The notes below the pieces were generated by a model. The model saw nothing but the letters and a program-made list of their open reading frames with translations. It was not told the origin of the DNA and did not search any database. Below are positions 1 through 7,457 of a DNA stretch of 24,813 nt, one piece after another. The number at the start of each line of letters is the position of its first letter. The first letter of the stretch is position 1. The translations under genes and the position numbers were made by a program. This DNA comes from JAICIG01 sp035532215 (GTDB taxonomy: Bacteria; Planctomycetota; Planctomycetia; Pirellulales; JAICIG01): positions 1-24,813 of the forward strand of contig DATKRK010000117.1 in the NCBI GenBank assembly GCA_035532215.1. Reading direction: 5' to 3'.

Positions 1-39
1 CTCACGATTCAGACGCCGGGTCTTCGGGCGAGCGTCCAT
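1..39 (-). CDS. Partial CDS, first 13 codons only, product unknown
   Basis: An ATG at 39-37 on the minus strand is preceded by a strong Shine-Dalgarno (GTAGGAGG) about eight bases upstream. The frame MDARPKTRRLNRE stays open to the window edge. The residues are basic, as at the start of many DNA-binding proteins or transposases, but thirteen residues cannot identify a family. It sits just beyond the point where the neighbouring methyltransferase loses homology, so it may belong to whatever truncated that gene. That link is inference. Confidence 0.5.
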   Translation of the reverse strand, partial: MDARPKTRRLNRE

Positions 40-134
40 TCTCGCATCCTCCTACTTTGGTCAGCAGAAGGATGACGAATCAGGCGTTCACTGAAAACCC
101 GGCTTTTTCAAGTCACACCCGCAATCCGATAGAG

Positions 135-1844
135 TCAGCAAATTCGAAATCCCGGCCGCGGAAGAATTCGGCCAAGTTCGCACAAGCGGAGCATGCCCTC
201 AATCGACGTTTTCCAGTTCTTTGTGCGTCCCGGATCGAATTTGATGCCGCGCCATGTGAAGGGAACCGAAGTATTTGTTCGAAAACCTTCTGATACCGCA
301 GAGTCAGTAGCGAAAATGCGCGCGCCGCGCGGCAATTCGCTGCGTCCGGAGGCTTCGTCTTCGGTTATCCGTCGGATCGTACCATCGGGCTCTTCGACGT
401 TCGTGTATTCAGTTGCCCCTTCTTCGCCCAACGTTTTGGGCGCGAACACGGCGCGATACTTGATCCGCTCGCAGTCGCGTGCATACCAGATCAGGTAGTC
501 GACGACGGTGGGCAATGTGTCGCTTGTGGCGCCTCCCGTCTTTCGCACGCTTATTGTCGAGATCATGTTCTCGCGACCGAAGACTTCGTCCATCACTTCG
601 CGGACGTGGTGCAAGTTCTCATCGCTGATCTGCACGAAGATGCTGCCGCTCGGCGCCAGCAATTCGCGACAGAGCAGCAGCCGGTCGCGCAGATACGTCA
701 AATAGCTGTGCAGGCCCAATTCCCAGGTGTCGCGGTAGGCCTGTACCGTTTCGGGTTCGCGCGTCATGTCTTCGTCGTCGCCGTGCTTGACGTCGCGCTT
801 CCGCACGAAGGGCTGAAAATTGCTGCCGAACCGCACGCCGTAGGGCGGGTCCATGTAGATCATCTGCACCTGCCCGCCCAGCCGCTCGTAGTGCAACAGC
901 GAATTCATCACCGCCAGCGAATCGCCCAGGATCATCCGGTTCGTCCACTGGTCTTCGTATTCGTACGGCTTGAGCACCTGGTCGGCGATCGAGTGCTCGG
1001 GGTCGCCGAACAGTTCGAGCTGCGAGTGCGTGGCCCGCTTGTGCCCGACGAGCGTTTCGATGATCGCCTTGGTCGAGAGCCTTTCGTGGACGAACAGCGG
1101 CAAGGTCGGCACGTCGAAGCTGAGCCGCTCGGCCTTGCCCGTCCAATTCAGAAAGGGCCGCGAGATGCGCTTGAGCTGCTCGACCGCTTCTTGCAGATTG
1201 CGAATTTCCACCCCCGCCGCTGGCCACTGCCGCGGCGCGTCGAAGGCGTGCGGCGCCGGCAGCGAGGCGGCCTCTTCGATCAGGGCCAGCAGCCACTCGC
1301 CCAACTCGCGGGCCGAGTTCTGGCTATCCCAATCGAGCGCCGGCGAGAGGGACGAATCGTAGCGGTACTTCTGCGGCGGCTTCTTCTTGCGGAACTGGGC
1401 CTGCGTGCCCACGTCGGGCCGCAACAGCACCTTCGATTCGGGGTGCTGATAATTTTCCGCGGACGGGCCGGCGGCAGCGGCCGGCTTGTTGCGTGCCATG
1501 ATGGGCCTGTTTCCTTCGCTTTTCGGGGACGGGACCGGCTTGGCGCCGCGGCCGTTGCCGCCTTTGGCGCGCAGTCGGCCATCGTCGCCTTTGGCGAGCA
1601 GTCGTTCGATGAGTTGCCGCCGGCGGCCGCGCGCATCGACGCCGATGGCGTCGCAAACTGTTTTGACCTGGCTCTCGCCCAAGTATTCGAGCAATAAGGC
1701 CGGCGCCGCACGGCGGCTGCGACGGAGCGCCTCGCGCATCGCCTCGGCGCTGCGGCGATCGACGCCGTCCATTTCAAGCTGATCGACGATTTCCTTCAGC
1801 TCTTCGCGGCTCAACTCGGCCAGAACCGCCCGCTTCAGCTTCAT
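135..1844 (-). pseudogene. Site-specific DNA adenine methyltransferase, C-terminally truncated
   Basis: This is a type III-like N6-adenine methyltransferase of the beta arrangement, in which the catalytic DPPY motif precedes the SAM-binding motif. Residues about 50-85 look like a SAP-type DNA-binding segment. The classic methyltransferase body starts near residue 117 (MARNKP). MDPPYG lies at 331-336, followed by the conserved blocks FQPFVRKRDVKHGDD and SYLTYLRDRLLL. Family members continue for several hundred residues to a DPxCGSGTT motif. Here the protein ends at 569 residues, shortly after NWKTSIEGM, with an unrelated tail. The SAM-binding motif is therefore missing and the enzyme is probably inactive. 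I chose the start at 1844 (MKLKRAVLAE), which has AGGGGTT upstream; an in-frame ATG at 1877 would add 11 residues. No restriction or helicase partner is visible. Confidence 0.85.
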
Positions 1845-1950
1845 CGACAACCCCTGTGTTGCTTGCCGCGCTCGCATGGCGCGCTGCCGGGCAGGGCGAA
1901 CGGCGTCCCCGCGAGGGCAAAACTAACACAAACATCCCCGGCAGGGAAGC

Positions 1951-1979
1951 AAAAAAGCCGCGGTGCGTCAGATCGCGGC
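1951..1979 (-). terminator. Rho-independent terminator after the HTH gene
   Basis: On the minus strand GCCGCG (1979-1974) pairs with CGCGGC (1962-1957) across an 11-base loop and is followed by six T. It lies about 170 bases past the stop of the minus-strand HTH gene and ahead of the methyltransferase, so it separates the two. Confidence 0.6.
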
Positions 1980-2148
1980 ATGGATGACGCTTGCGCCAAA
2001 GTCGCAGGCACACTCCTGTGTGCCGTCGCCGGCGCTCAAGTGGCGCCCGAGCGTCGCGCGTTGCGGCAGGCGGCGGTCGCGGGTTACGGCATACGGAGTA
2101 TGCCTACTACTTTGGCGGCTCCGCCGCGCGGATATGCTGAAGCATAAC

Positions 2149-2808
2149 CTACGGCGGCGGCGCGGCGGGCGGGGGCGGTTCGAGTTGACGGCAGTGCTCG
2201 GCGGCGAGGCGGTCGTAGGCGGCGAGGGGGTCAACCTGATTGGGCGGGATGCGGTCGGCTGAGGGCGGCGGGGCCGAGTGGTAGGACTCGTCGCTCAGGA
2301 CGAACTGGATGGCTTCGGCCAGCGCGATCCGGCGCGCGTCGAGGGCGTCGAGGCTCTGCGGCGGGTGCGGGACGTCGCGCACGAGATGCTCTCGCGCGGG
2401 GGCCAGGCCGAGCAAAGTGCGGGCGGCGGCCAGGCATTTTTGCACCTGGTCCAAATATCTCGGGTCGCCCGTCTGGTGCTTGAGCGTCTGCCGCATCTTC
2501 GACGGCTCGTTCTCGCCGCCCCGGTAGACGATGGTCGAGTGGGTCGGCTGCTTCGAGCGCTCCCAGGCGTCCCACGCCTCGCGCTCCAGCAGCGACAACT
2601 TTTCAAGTTGCTTCGCGACCGCCGCGGCGATGTCGTCGCGGCGGTCGCGCCACTCGGCGCGGAGCTGCTTCAGGTCGAGCGAGACGGTGGCTTGGGTCAC
2701 GCCCAGCCGCTCGGCGATTTCGGTCTGGCGGCAGCCCTTCAACGACAGCTCGGCGACCTTGAGGCGCCGCTTTTCGATTTCCAGTTTGCGTTGGCGGCTG
2801 ACGGGCAT
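2149..2808 (-). CDS. Helix-turn-helix protein, phage small-terminase-like
   Basis: The protein has 219 residues from the ATG at 2808 (MPVSRQRKLEIEKRR). Residues about 5-50 form a basic helix followed by a helix-turn-helix (RQTEIAERLGVTQATVSLDL), as in transposase or small-terminase N-termini. The middle is charged and helical, with KHQTGDPRYLDQVQKCLAAA around residues 105-130. That pattern recurs in phage small-terminase-like proteins of planctomycete mobile elements. The tail is proline-rich (QLEPPPPAAPPP). The role is probably DNA binding in a mobile or phage-derived module. A DUF2924/recombinase remnant lies just upstream on the same strand, which fits that origin. No clear Shine-Dalgarno is visible. 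The frame extends upstream to 2946 but through a palindromic repeat, so the longer start is unlikely. The exact function is not established. Confidence 0.65.
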   Translation of the reverse strand: MPVSRQRKLEIEKRRLKVAELSLKGCRQTEIAERLGVTQATVSLDLKQLRAEWRDRRDDIAAAVAKQLEKLSLLEREAWDAWERSKQPTHSTIVYRGGENEPSKMRQTLKHQTGDPRYLDQVQKCLAAARTLLGLAPAREHLVRDVPHPPQSLDALDARRIALAEAIQFVLSDESYHSAPPPSADRIPPNQVDPLAAYDRLAAEHCRQLEPPPPAAPPP

Positions 2809-2859
2809 GGCAGGTTGCGGGGAGCGGAGGTTGCGGAGCGTGGGGATGGAAACGGAAAG

Positions 2860-2895
2860 GGCCCTCGCCCGGCCTCTCCCGGAGGGAGAGGAGCC
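2860..2895. repeat. REP-like palindromic repeat
   Basis: The arm CCTCTCCC (2873-2880) and its complement GGGAGAGG (2884-2891) form an eight-base stem with a three-base loop, next to GGGCCCTCGCCC. This resembles the intergenic palindromes that are widespread in high-GC bacterial genomes. It lies between the HTH gene and the DUF2924 chimera. Confidence 0.6.
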
Positions 2896-2942
2896 GGAGC
2901 GGCGGCGGATTGGGTTGGAAGCGCAGCGGCGCCCGGCATCGA

Positions 2943-3161
2943 TCATCGTAATCGCGGCGCGGCTTGCCGCGCGAGGGCATGGCGATCAACGCCCCGAGGC
3001 GTCCGCCGGTTGATGATCTCGCGTTCGAATTGGGCGAACGACAACAGCACGGGGCAAGCACCAGCCGGCCGCTCGCCGAACAATTCGACGTAGCGGGCCT
3101 GCAGCTCGCGGACCTCGGCCCGCTTGAGCGCGGCCAGTTGCTGTTCGAGATTCAGTTCCAT
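2943..3161 (-). pseudogene. DUF2924 N-terminus fused to a serine recombinase scrap
   Basis: The ORF has 72 codons with a good ribosome site (CAGGAGA, then ATG at 3161). Residues 1-33 (MELNLEQQLAALKRAEVREL and on to GERPA) match the start of DUF2924 proteins. Those proteins are usually encoded immediately before a large serine recombinase in planctomycete and proteobacterial mobile elements. From about residue 35 the text becomes PVLLSFAQFEREI, the conserved start of the second resolvase block (LLSFAQFERE) of serine recombinases. The remainder does not match either family. The simplest reading is a deletion that removed the end of DUF2924 and the start of the recombinase and joined what was left in frame. 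It is not expected to be functional. Confidence 0.65.
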
Positions 3162-3595
3162 GCTCAGCTCTCCTGTTTCGAGGACTGCGAAAACCGTAAA
3201 CCCGTGTGGACAGTGAGCACGGTTTGGCGGGAAAGCTCAAGGCATGCGAGCGGCGCTTTCGGCGAGCCGAAAAGACCTCTTCGGCCAGGCGAAAAATCAC
3301 GATTTATAGGCCCCCTCGGTTCGGAGGCCGCCGGGGCGAAGAGAGATCTCGCGTGAAAACGAGAGAGCCGGGCCGTATTCACCCCGTTGAGAAGGGCCGA
3401 TCAGGAAGAGATCGCCACGGCGTTTCGCAGAACCGGGATTTGCGTTAACTCGCGATGTGATAAAGGCTAGAGACTCGGAAAGTCTCGCGAGATTTCGCCG
3501 ATTTGCGACGTCGAGGGCCGGGCGGTTCGACCGGCACCGGCGATCTCCCGACCGCAAGCCGCGGGGGGACGTTCCGCTGATGATGATTTATAAAC
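3162..3595. other. Non-coding gap with no recognised gene
   Basis: No ORF here resembles a protein, and I see no recombinase or methyltransferase debris in it. It separates the mobile-DNA remnant on the left from the lipoprotein gene on the right. A TATAAA that could be a -10 box lies at 3589-3594, just before the structured element listed next. Confidence 0.5.
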
Positions 3596-3704
3596 AACCA
3601 CCCGCCAAGTTGCTATTAACCCCCAAACCCGGGCTCGCAAGAAGATCAGTATCTGTCGTTCAGGCGGGTGGTTGAAAAAAAGACCCCATGAAGGGGGTCT
3701 TTTT
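3596..3704 (+). ncRNA. Candidate small RNA: long stem plus terminator
   Basis: AACCACCCGCC (3596-3606) is perfectly complementary to GGCGGGTGGTT (3663-3673), giving an 11-bp closing stem around about 56 bases. Three bases later a strong terminator hairpin follows (3677-3704). Read on the plus strand this is a compact roughly 105-base transcript with its own terminator, and TATAAA at 3589-3594 could be its -10 box. No convincing -35 box is visible. The hairpin could instead serve only the minus-strand lipoprotein gene, with the stem being an unrelated repeat. Confidence 0.3.
3677..3704. terminator. Bidirectional rho-independent terminator
   Basis: AGACCCC (3681-3687) pairs with GGGGTCT (3694-3700). 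The stem is extended by A-T pairs into a run of A on the left and T on the right, so it can work on either strand. It lies about 50 bases beyond the stop of the minus-strand lipoprotein gene. Confidence 0.8.
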
Positions 3705-3756
3705 GAGGCACTGCGGCCCGGCCGGGCGATTAATGAGAGGCCGGGCGATTGCGTTG

Positions 3757-4446
3757 CTACTTGCGAGCAGCTTTCTTCGGCGTGGAACGCTGCGCCTGGC
3801 GCGAGGCTTGCGCCTCGGCTGCTGCGGCCGCGTCGTCGGCCACGCTAGCTTCGCCCGTCTCGGCCCCGTTCAACTCGGCGCGCAGCCGGCGCTGCATTTC
3901 CTCTTCGGCCAACTGTTGTTTACGCTGCATGTCTTGCGGATTCTCGAAATCCAGCAACAGCGGCGGTTCGCCTTTGAAGACGGTCGTCGCCATGCCCGCG
4001 ATCCGCCATCCCTCGGGCTCCTTACGCAGCATCCAAATGATTTCGTCCGTGTGCGGCAAGCCGTCGTCGCCGAGGTCGGTCCATTTCGAGGCCACCTGGG
4101 CGCCTTGTTCATCTCCTTCCGAGAGCGTTTCGACCTCGCCGACCTCGAAGCTGGCGGTATCGCTGCCGGGCGGCGCCACCACCATGTTCATTTTCGCGGT
4201 TTCTTGCAGCGCCAGCTTGGTCAGCATGCCGTTGGCTTTGGCGTCCTGACCGTTTTTCACCGCGTCGAGGAACGCGGCGACCGCCTCGCTCGGGCCGCCT
4301 GTATCGGCGGCCGACGATTCGGCAGCGCCTTGACCCGCGGATTCCGACGTTTTGCTCGCCGTCGCGGCGGAGTCTGCCGTCTTGCTGCAGCCAGCAAGGG
4401 CGCCGAAAAGAATTGCCGTCCAAATTCCCAAGCTGCTGATTCGCAT
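3757..4446 (-). CDS. Predicted lipoprotein of unknown function
   Basis: The protein has 229 residues. The N-terminus MRISSLGIWTAILFGALAGC has a hydrophobic stretch and a lipobox (LAGC, Cys20), so it is probably a membrane-anchored lipoprotein. A low-complexity Ala/Ser/Thr linker runs to about residue 45. A compact domain follows (about 48-165), with PSEAVAAFLDAVKNGQD at its start and GWRIAGMATTVF near its end. This pattern is typical of NTF2-like or DUF4878-type lipoproteins, in which a short helix precedes a cone-shaped sheet. The C-terminus is helical and rich in Lys/Arg/Ala and ends in RSTPKKAARK. AGGAGG lies eight bases before the ATG and a strong terminator follows. No operon partner is visible. 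The family is suggested by overall pattern only. Confidence 0.75.
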   Translation of the reverse strand: MRISSLGIWTAILFGALAGCSKTADSAATASKTSESAGQGAAESSAADTGGPSEAVAAFLDAVKNGQDAKANGMLTKLALQETAKMNMVVAPPGSDTASFEVGEVETLSEGDEQGAQVASKWTDLGDDGLPHTDEIIWMLRKEPEGWRIAGMATTVFKGEPPLLLDFENPQDMQRKQQLAEEEMQRRLRAELNGAETGEASVADDAAAAAEAQASRQAQRSTPKKAARK

Positions 4447-4670
4447 CCGCTGCGCCTCCTGATAGAAACAATCCGTTGAGAGGGCGGGAGTCTCTCAGGA
4501 AGCGGCTCGCGGGTCAAGATCGACTGAATCGGAGCAGGAACTGCGGAAATGCGGAACTTTTCGAACCGATGGGCTCTGCGAGGCGGCCAGACGCAGTTCG
4601 ACGCCGGAATCTTTTATCGCCCTATCTCCGGCGTACCGCTGCCTCTCCTGCCGGCGCCGGTTTCTATGGT

Positions 4671-5819
4671 TCAGCTTGCCTGCGCCAATGCCTGGTCGAG
4701 ATCGTCGCGCAGGTCCTCGAACGCCTCCAGGCCGACGCTCAGGCGGATCAAACCGTCGGTAATGCCGTGGGCCAGCCGGGCCTCGCGGTCGTAGCTGGCG
4801 TGCGACATCGAGGCGGGCTGCTCGATCAGCGATTCGGCGGCGCCCAGGCTGACGGCCAGTTGGAACAGCTTCGTGCGTTGGACGATCGTTTTCGCCGCCT
4901 CGAAGCCGCCGGCCGCTTCGAAGCTGAGCATGCCGCCGAAGCCGCCCGTCATCTGCTTCGCGGCGATCTCGCGCCCTGGGTGGCTGGGCAAACCGGGGTA
5001 GAGCACGCGGCTCACGCCCGGGTGCTGCGCCAGATGTTCGGCGATCCGCAATGCGGTGCGTGATTGCTCGAACACGCGCAGTTCGAGCGTCTTGAGCCCA
5101 CGCGAGCAAAGAAACGATTCCAAGGGCCCCATCACGGCGCCGGTGGCGTTTTGGACGAAATAGAGCCGGTCGTAAAGCTGCTTGTCTTTCACGACCAGCG
5201 CCCCGCCCAGCACGTCGCTATGGCCGCCGATGTACTTGGTGGCCGAGTGCATCACCAGGTCGGCGCCGAGTTCCAGCGGCCGGGTGAGCGCGGGAGAAGC
5301 CAGCGTGTTATCGACGGCCAACAGCACGCCGCGCTCGCGGGCCAGCCGGGCGCAGGCGGCGATGTCGGTGATCGACATCAGCGGATTGCCAGGACTTTCG
5401 ATCCACAACAGCTTCGTCCGCGGCGTGATGGCCGCGGCCAATTGCGTTAAATCGGTGGACGACGCCAAGGTCGTCGCGATGCCCGAACGGTTACAGATTT
5501 TGTGCAACAGCCGATACGTGCCGCCGTAAATGTCGGTGCCGGCGACGATATGGTCGCCTTGCTCGAACAGCATCGTCGCGCAGTGCGTGGCGGCCATGCC
5601 CGAAGCGAAGGCCAAAGCGCCGGCGCCGCCTTCGAGCGAGGCCAGCGTCGTCTCGAAGGCCTTGCGCGTCGGATTGCCGCTGCGCGAGTAGTCGAATTCG
5701 GCCCATTGGCCGGCGCCTGGCTGCACGAAGGTGCTGGCCAGATGGATGGGCGGCACGATGGCGCCCGTTTGGCGGTCGTGTTCTTGTCCAACGTGGATCG
5801 CGCGGGTGCGGAACTGCAT
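4671..5819 (-). CDS. Trans-sulfuration PLP enzyme (cystathionine lyase/synthase family)
   Basis: The protein has 382 residues, the usual length for the Cys/Met metabolism PLP family (cystathionine gamma-synthase, gamma-lyase or beta-lyase, or homocysteine-forming sulfhydrylase). Visible landmarks are YSRSGNPTR (44-52), the glycine-rich FASGMAAT (71-78), ESPGNP (141-146), the PLP lysine K195 in HSATKYIGGHSD, and SLGAAESLIEQPASMSH near the C-terminus. I chose the start at 5819 (MQFRTRAIHVG) because it matches the family N-terminus and has AAAGGA six bases upstream. An upstream ATG would add 28 unrelated residues read from an inverted repeat. It lies downstream of, and parallel to, a second family member. 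Sequence alone does not settle which of the trans-sulfuration reactions it catalyses; gamma-lyase or gamma-synthase is most likely. Confidence 0.88.
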   Translation of the reverse strand: MQFRTRAIHVGQEHDRQTGAIVPPIHLASTFVQPGAGQWAEFDYSRSGNPTRKAFETTLASLEGGAGALAFASGMAATHCATMLFEQGDHIVAGTDIYGGTYRLLHKICNRSGIATTLASSTDLTQLAAAITPRTKLLWIESPGNPLMSITDIAACARLARERGVLLAVDNTLASPALTRPLELGADLVMHSATKYIGGHSDVLGGALVVKDKQLYDRLYFVQNATGAVMGPLESFLCSRGLKTLELRVFEQSRTALRIAEHLAQHPGVSRVLYPGLPSHPGREIAAKQMTGGFGGMLSFEAAGGFEAAKTIVQRTKLFQLAVSLGAAESLIEQPASMSHASYDREARLAHGITDGLIRLSVGLEAFEDLRDDLDQALAQAS

Positions 5820-5853
5820 GAAAAGTCCTTTGGTTGCAACACGGTACGGACGT

Positions 5854-5946
5854 TGTAGGGAACGCCCTCCGTGGCGTTCCGCGACCCGCGAGCGGATCCA
5901 CAATTCAAACGCACTTCGCGGAACGCCACGGAGGGCGTTCCCTACA
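5854..5946. repeat. Perfect 31-bp inverted repeat (MITE/REP-like)
   Basis: Arms 5854-5884 and 5916-5946 are exact reverse complements over 31 bases, with a 31-base spacer. Each arm contains AACGCCCTCCGTGGCGTTCC, itself nearly palindromic. It lies between the two PLP enzyme genes, just upstream of the ribosome site of the 4671-5819 gene, so any joint transcript would pass through a very stable hairpin. Confidence 0.9.
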
Positions 5947-5987
5947 GAATAGAATTGCCGAGCTATTCACACATTCAGAGTCGAAAT

Positions 5988-7199
5988 CTACGCTTTCTCC
6001 AACGCCTGGGCCAAATCGGCGATCAGGTCTTCCGTGTTTTCGATGCCGCACGCCAGGCGGATCATATTGTCGGGAATGCCGAAGCGTTGCCGCTCTGCGG
6101 GCGTACACTCGTAGTAGCTCATCACCAGCGGCTGCTCGATCAGCGATTCGACGCCGCCCAGACTGGGCCCAATCCGCGGCAGCTTCACCGCGTCGACGAC
6201 GCGGGCCGTCTGCCGCCAGTCGGCGTTTTTCACCAAAAAGGTCACCAGCCCGCCGTAACCTCGCATCGTTTGCCGGGCGACGTCGTGGTCGCGATGGCTC
6301 GGCAGGCCGGGGTAGTAGACCTTCTCGACCTTCGGGTGATCTTCCAGAAACTGCGCGACGGCCAGGCCGTTCTGGTTGTGCCGCTCCATCCGCAGCTCGA
6401 AGGTCTTCAGGCCGCGGAGCAGCAGTTGGATGTTGTGCGGCGAGTTGATGGCGCCCATGATGCCGCGCAGCTTGCGGACCGGTTCGAGCTTGTCGGCGGC
6501 GCCGATGATCACGCCGGCCAGCAGGTCGTTGTGACCGGCCAGGTACTTGGTGGCCGAGTGCAACACGTAATCGACGCCCGCGGCCAGCGGTCGCACGTTG
6601 TAGGGCGTGCCGAGCGTCGCGTCGATCAGCGTTTCGACGCCGTGCTTACGGCCGAGGGCGGCAAACTTTTCCAGGTCGACGATGCTCAAGTGCGGATTGG
6701 TCGGCGACTCGCTCACCAGCAGCCTGGTCCGCGGCGAGATGGCCGCTCGCATGGCCTCATAGTCGCACGCGCGGACTTGCTTCGTGACCACGCCGAACCG
6801 CGAGAGATGCTTGACGCAGAACTCGCGGCTGCGGTGGTAACACTCGTCAAAGAAGATCACCTCGTCGCCCGAGTTGAGTTTGGTCATCAAGAGGCCGACG
6901 ATGGCTGACATGCCGGTGGCGAAGAGCAGCGCAGCCTCACCCCCTTCGAGCGCCGCCAGCTTGCGTTCGGCGACCTTTTCGCTCGGGTTGCCATAGCGGC
7001 CGTATTCTTCGCGGGGCAACTTTTGCTCGATGAAGTCGATCACCGACTGCGTGTCGGGAAAGGTGTAAGTCGAGGTGCAAAAGATGGCGTCGGTGATGGC
7101 GTTGCCCGGCTTTTGCCGGTCTTCGCCGGCGTGGACGGCCAATGTGGAAGGACGCCAAGAGCCGGACGAGTCGCCGCCCGCGGCAGGATCGTGAGTCAT
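5988..7199 (-). CDS. Cystathionine gamma-synthase-like PLP enzyme
   Basis: The protein has 403 residues of the Cys/Met metabolism PLP family, but of a distinct branch from its neighbour. Features are YGRYGNPSE (66-74), FATGMSAIVGLLM (93-105), SESPTNPHLSIVDL (163-176), the PLP lysine K218 in HSATKYLAGHND, and LGGVESLIEQPLVMSYYE near the end. PTNPHLSIVD and the GHND variant recall plant-type cystathionine gamma-synthases, which join an activated homoserine with cysteine. The start at 7199 has only a weak GGGA ribosome site. The next gene on the strand (4671-5819) begins about 170 bases downstream, across a stable inverted repeat. The two paralogs may divide forward and reverse trans-sulfuration, which is inference. 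No SAM riboswitch or other leader was recognised. Confidence 0.85.
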   Translation of the reverse strand: MTHDPAAGGDSSGSWRPSTLAVHAGEDRQKPGNAITDAIFCTSTYTFPDTQSVIDFIEQKLPREEYGRYGNPSEKVAERKLAALEGGEAALLFATGMSAIVGLLMTKLNSGDEVIFFDECYHRSREFCVKHLSRFGVVTKQVRACDYEAMRAAISPRTRLLVSESPTNPHLSIVDLEKFAALGRKHGVETLIDATLGTPYNVRPLAAGVDYVLHSATKYLAGHNDLLAGVIIGAADKLEPVRKLRGIMGAINSPHNIQLLLRGLKTFELRMERHNQNGLAVAQFLEDHPKVEKVYYPGLPSHRDHDVARQTMRGYGGLVTFLVKNADWRQTARVVDAVKLPRIGPSLGGVESLIEQPLVMSYYECTPAERQRFGIPDNMIRLACGIENTEDLIADLAQALEKA

Positions 7200-7249
7200 T
7201 GCGAAGTCCCAAAAGCGTAAAGCGAATCAACTGTCGGAGACCAACCCCA

Positions 7250-7381
7250 ATGGAGGCACGGGCGCCCTCGCCCGTCGTCCGTCCATCATGGAGGCACGGG
7301 CGCCCTCGCCCGTCGTCCATCCATAATGGAGGCACGGGCGCCCTCGCCCGTCAGCCGGGCGGGGGCGCCCGGCCCTCCATG
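7250..7381. repeat. Tandem repeat, 38-bp period, three direct copies plus an inverted one
   Basis: The 27-base core beginning ATGGAGGCACGGGCGCC occurs at 7250-7276, 7288-7314 and 7326-7352, exactly 38 bases apart. The intervening bases are also nearly constant. A diverged reverse-complement copy follows (7353-7381, ending GGCCCTCCATG), closing the array as a palindrome. Constant spacers rule out CRISPR. It looks like an amplified REP-type element. Confidence 0.9.
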
Positions 7382-7428
7382 CCCAAGACGATCGAAGGCC
7401 AGGCCTATTGGAACTTGCGGGCCGGCAT

Positions 7429-7457
7429 AAAAAAACCGCAGACGCGCCTAATGCGGT
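7429..7457 (-). terminator. Rho-independent terminator, minus strand
   Basis: Read on the minus strand, ACCGCA (7457-7452) and TGCGGT (7440-7435) form a stem with an 11-base loop, followed directly by seven T. There is no credible minus-strand protein gene before it, which is why the structured region 7458-7612 is proposed as the transcript it ends. Confidence 0.65.

Noticed and set aside
606..1697. A 363-codon plus-strand frame opposite the methyltransferase
   Set aside because: It is an antisense shadow; the minus strand reads the conserved methyltransferase blocks.
7200..7249. A SAM or similar riboswitch ahead of the trans-sulfuration genes
   Set aside because: No conserved riboswitch core was found on the minus strand upstream of 7199. 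The region holds only the tandem repeat.
7250..7381. A CRISPR-like array
   Set aside because: The spacers are short (11 bases) and nearly constant, only three units exist, one further unit is inverted, and no cas genes are present.
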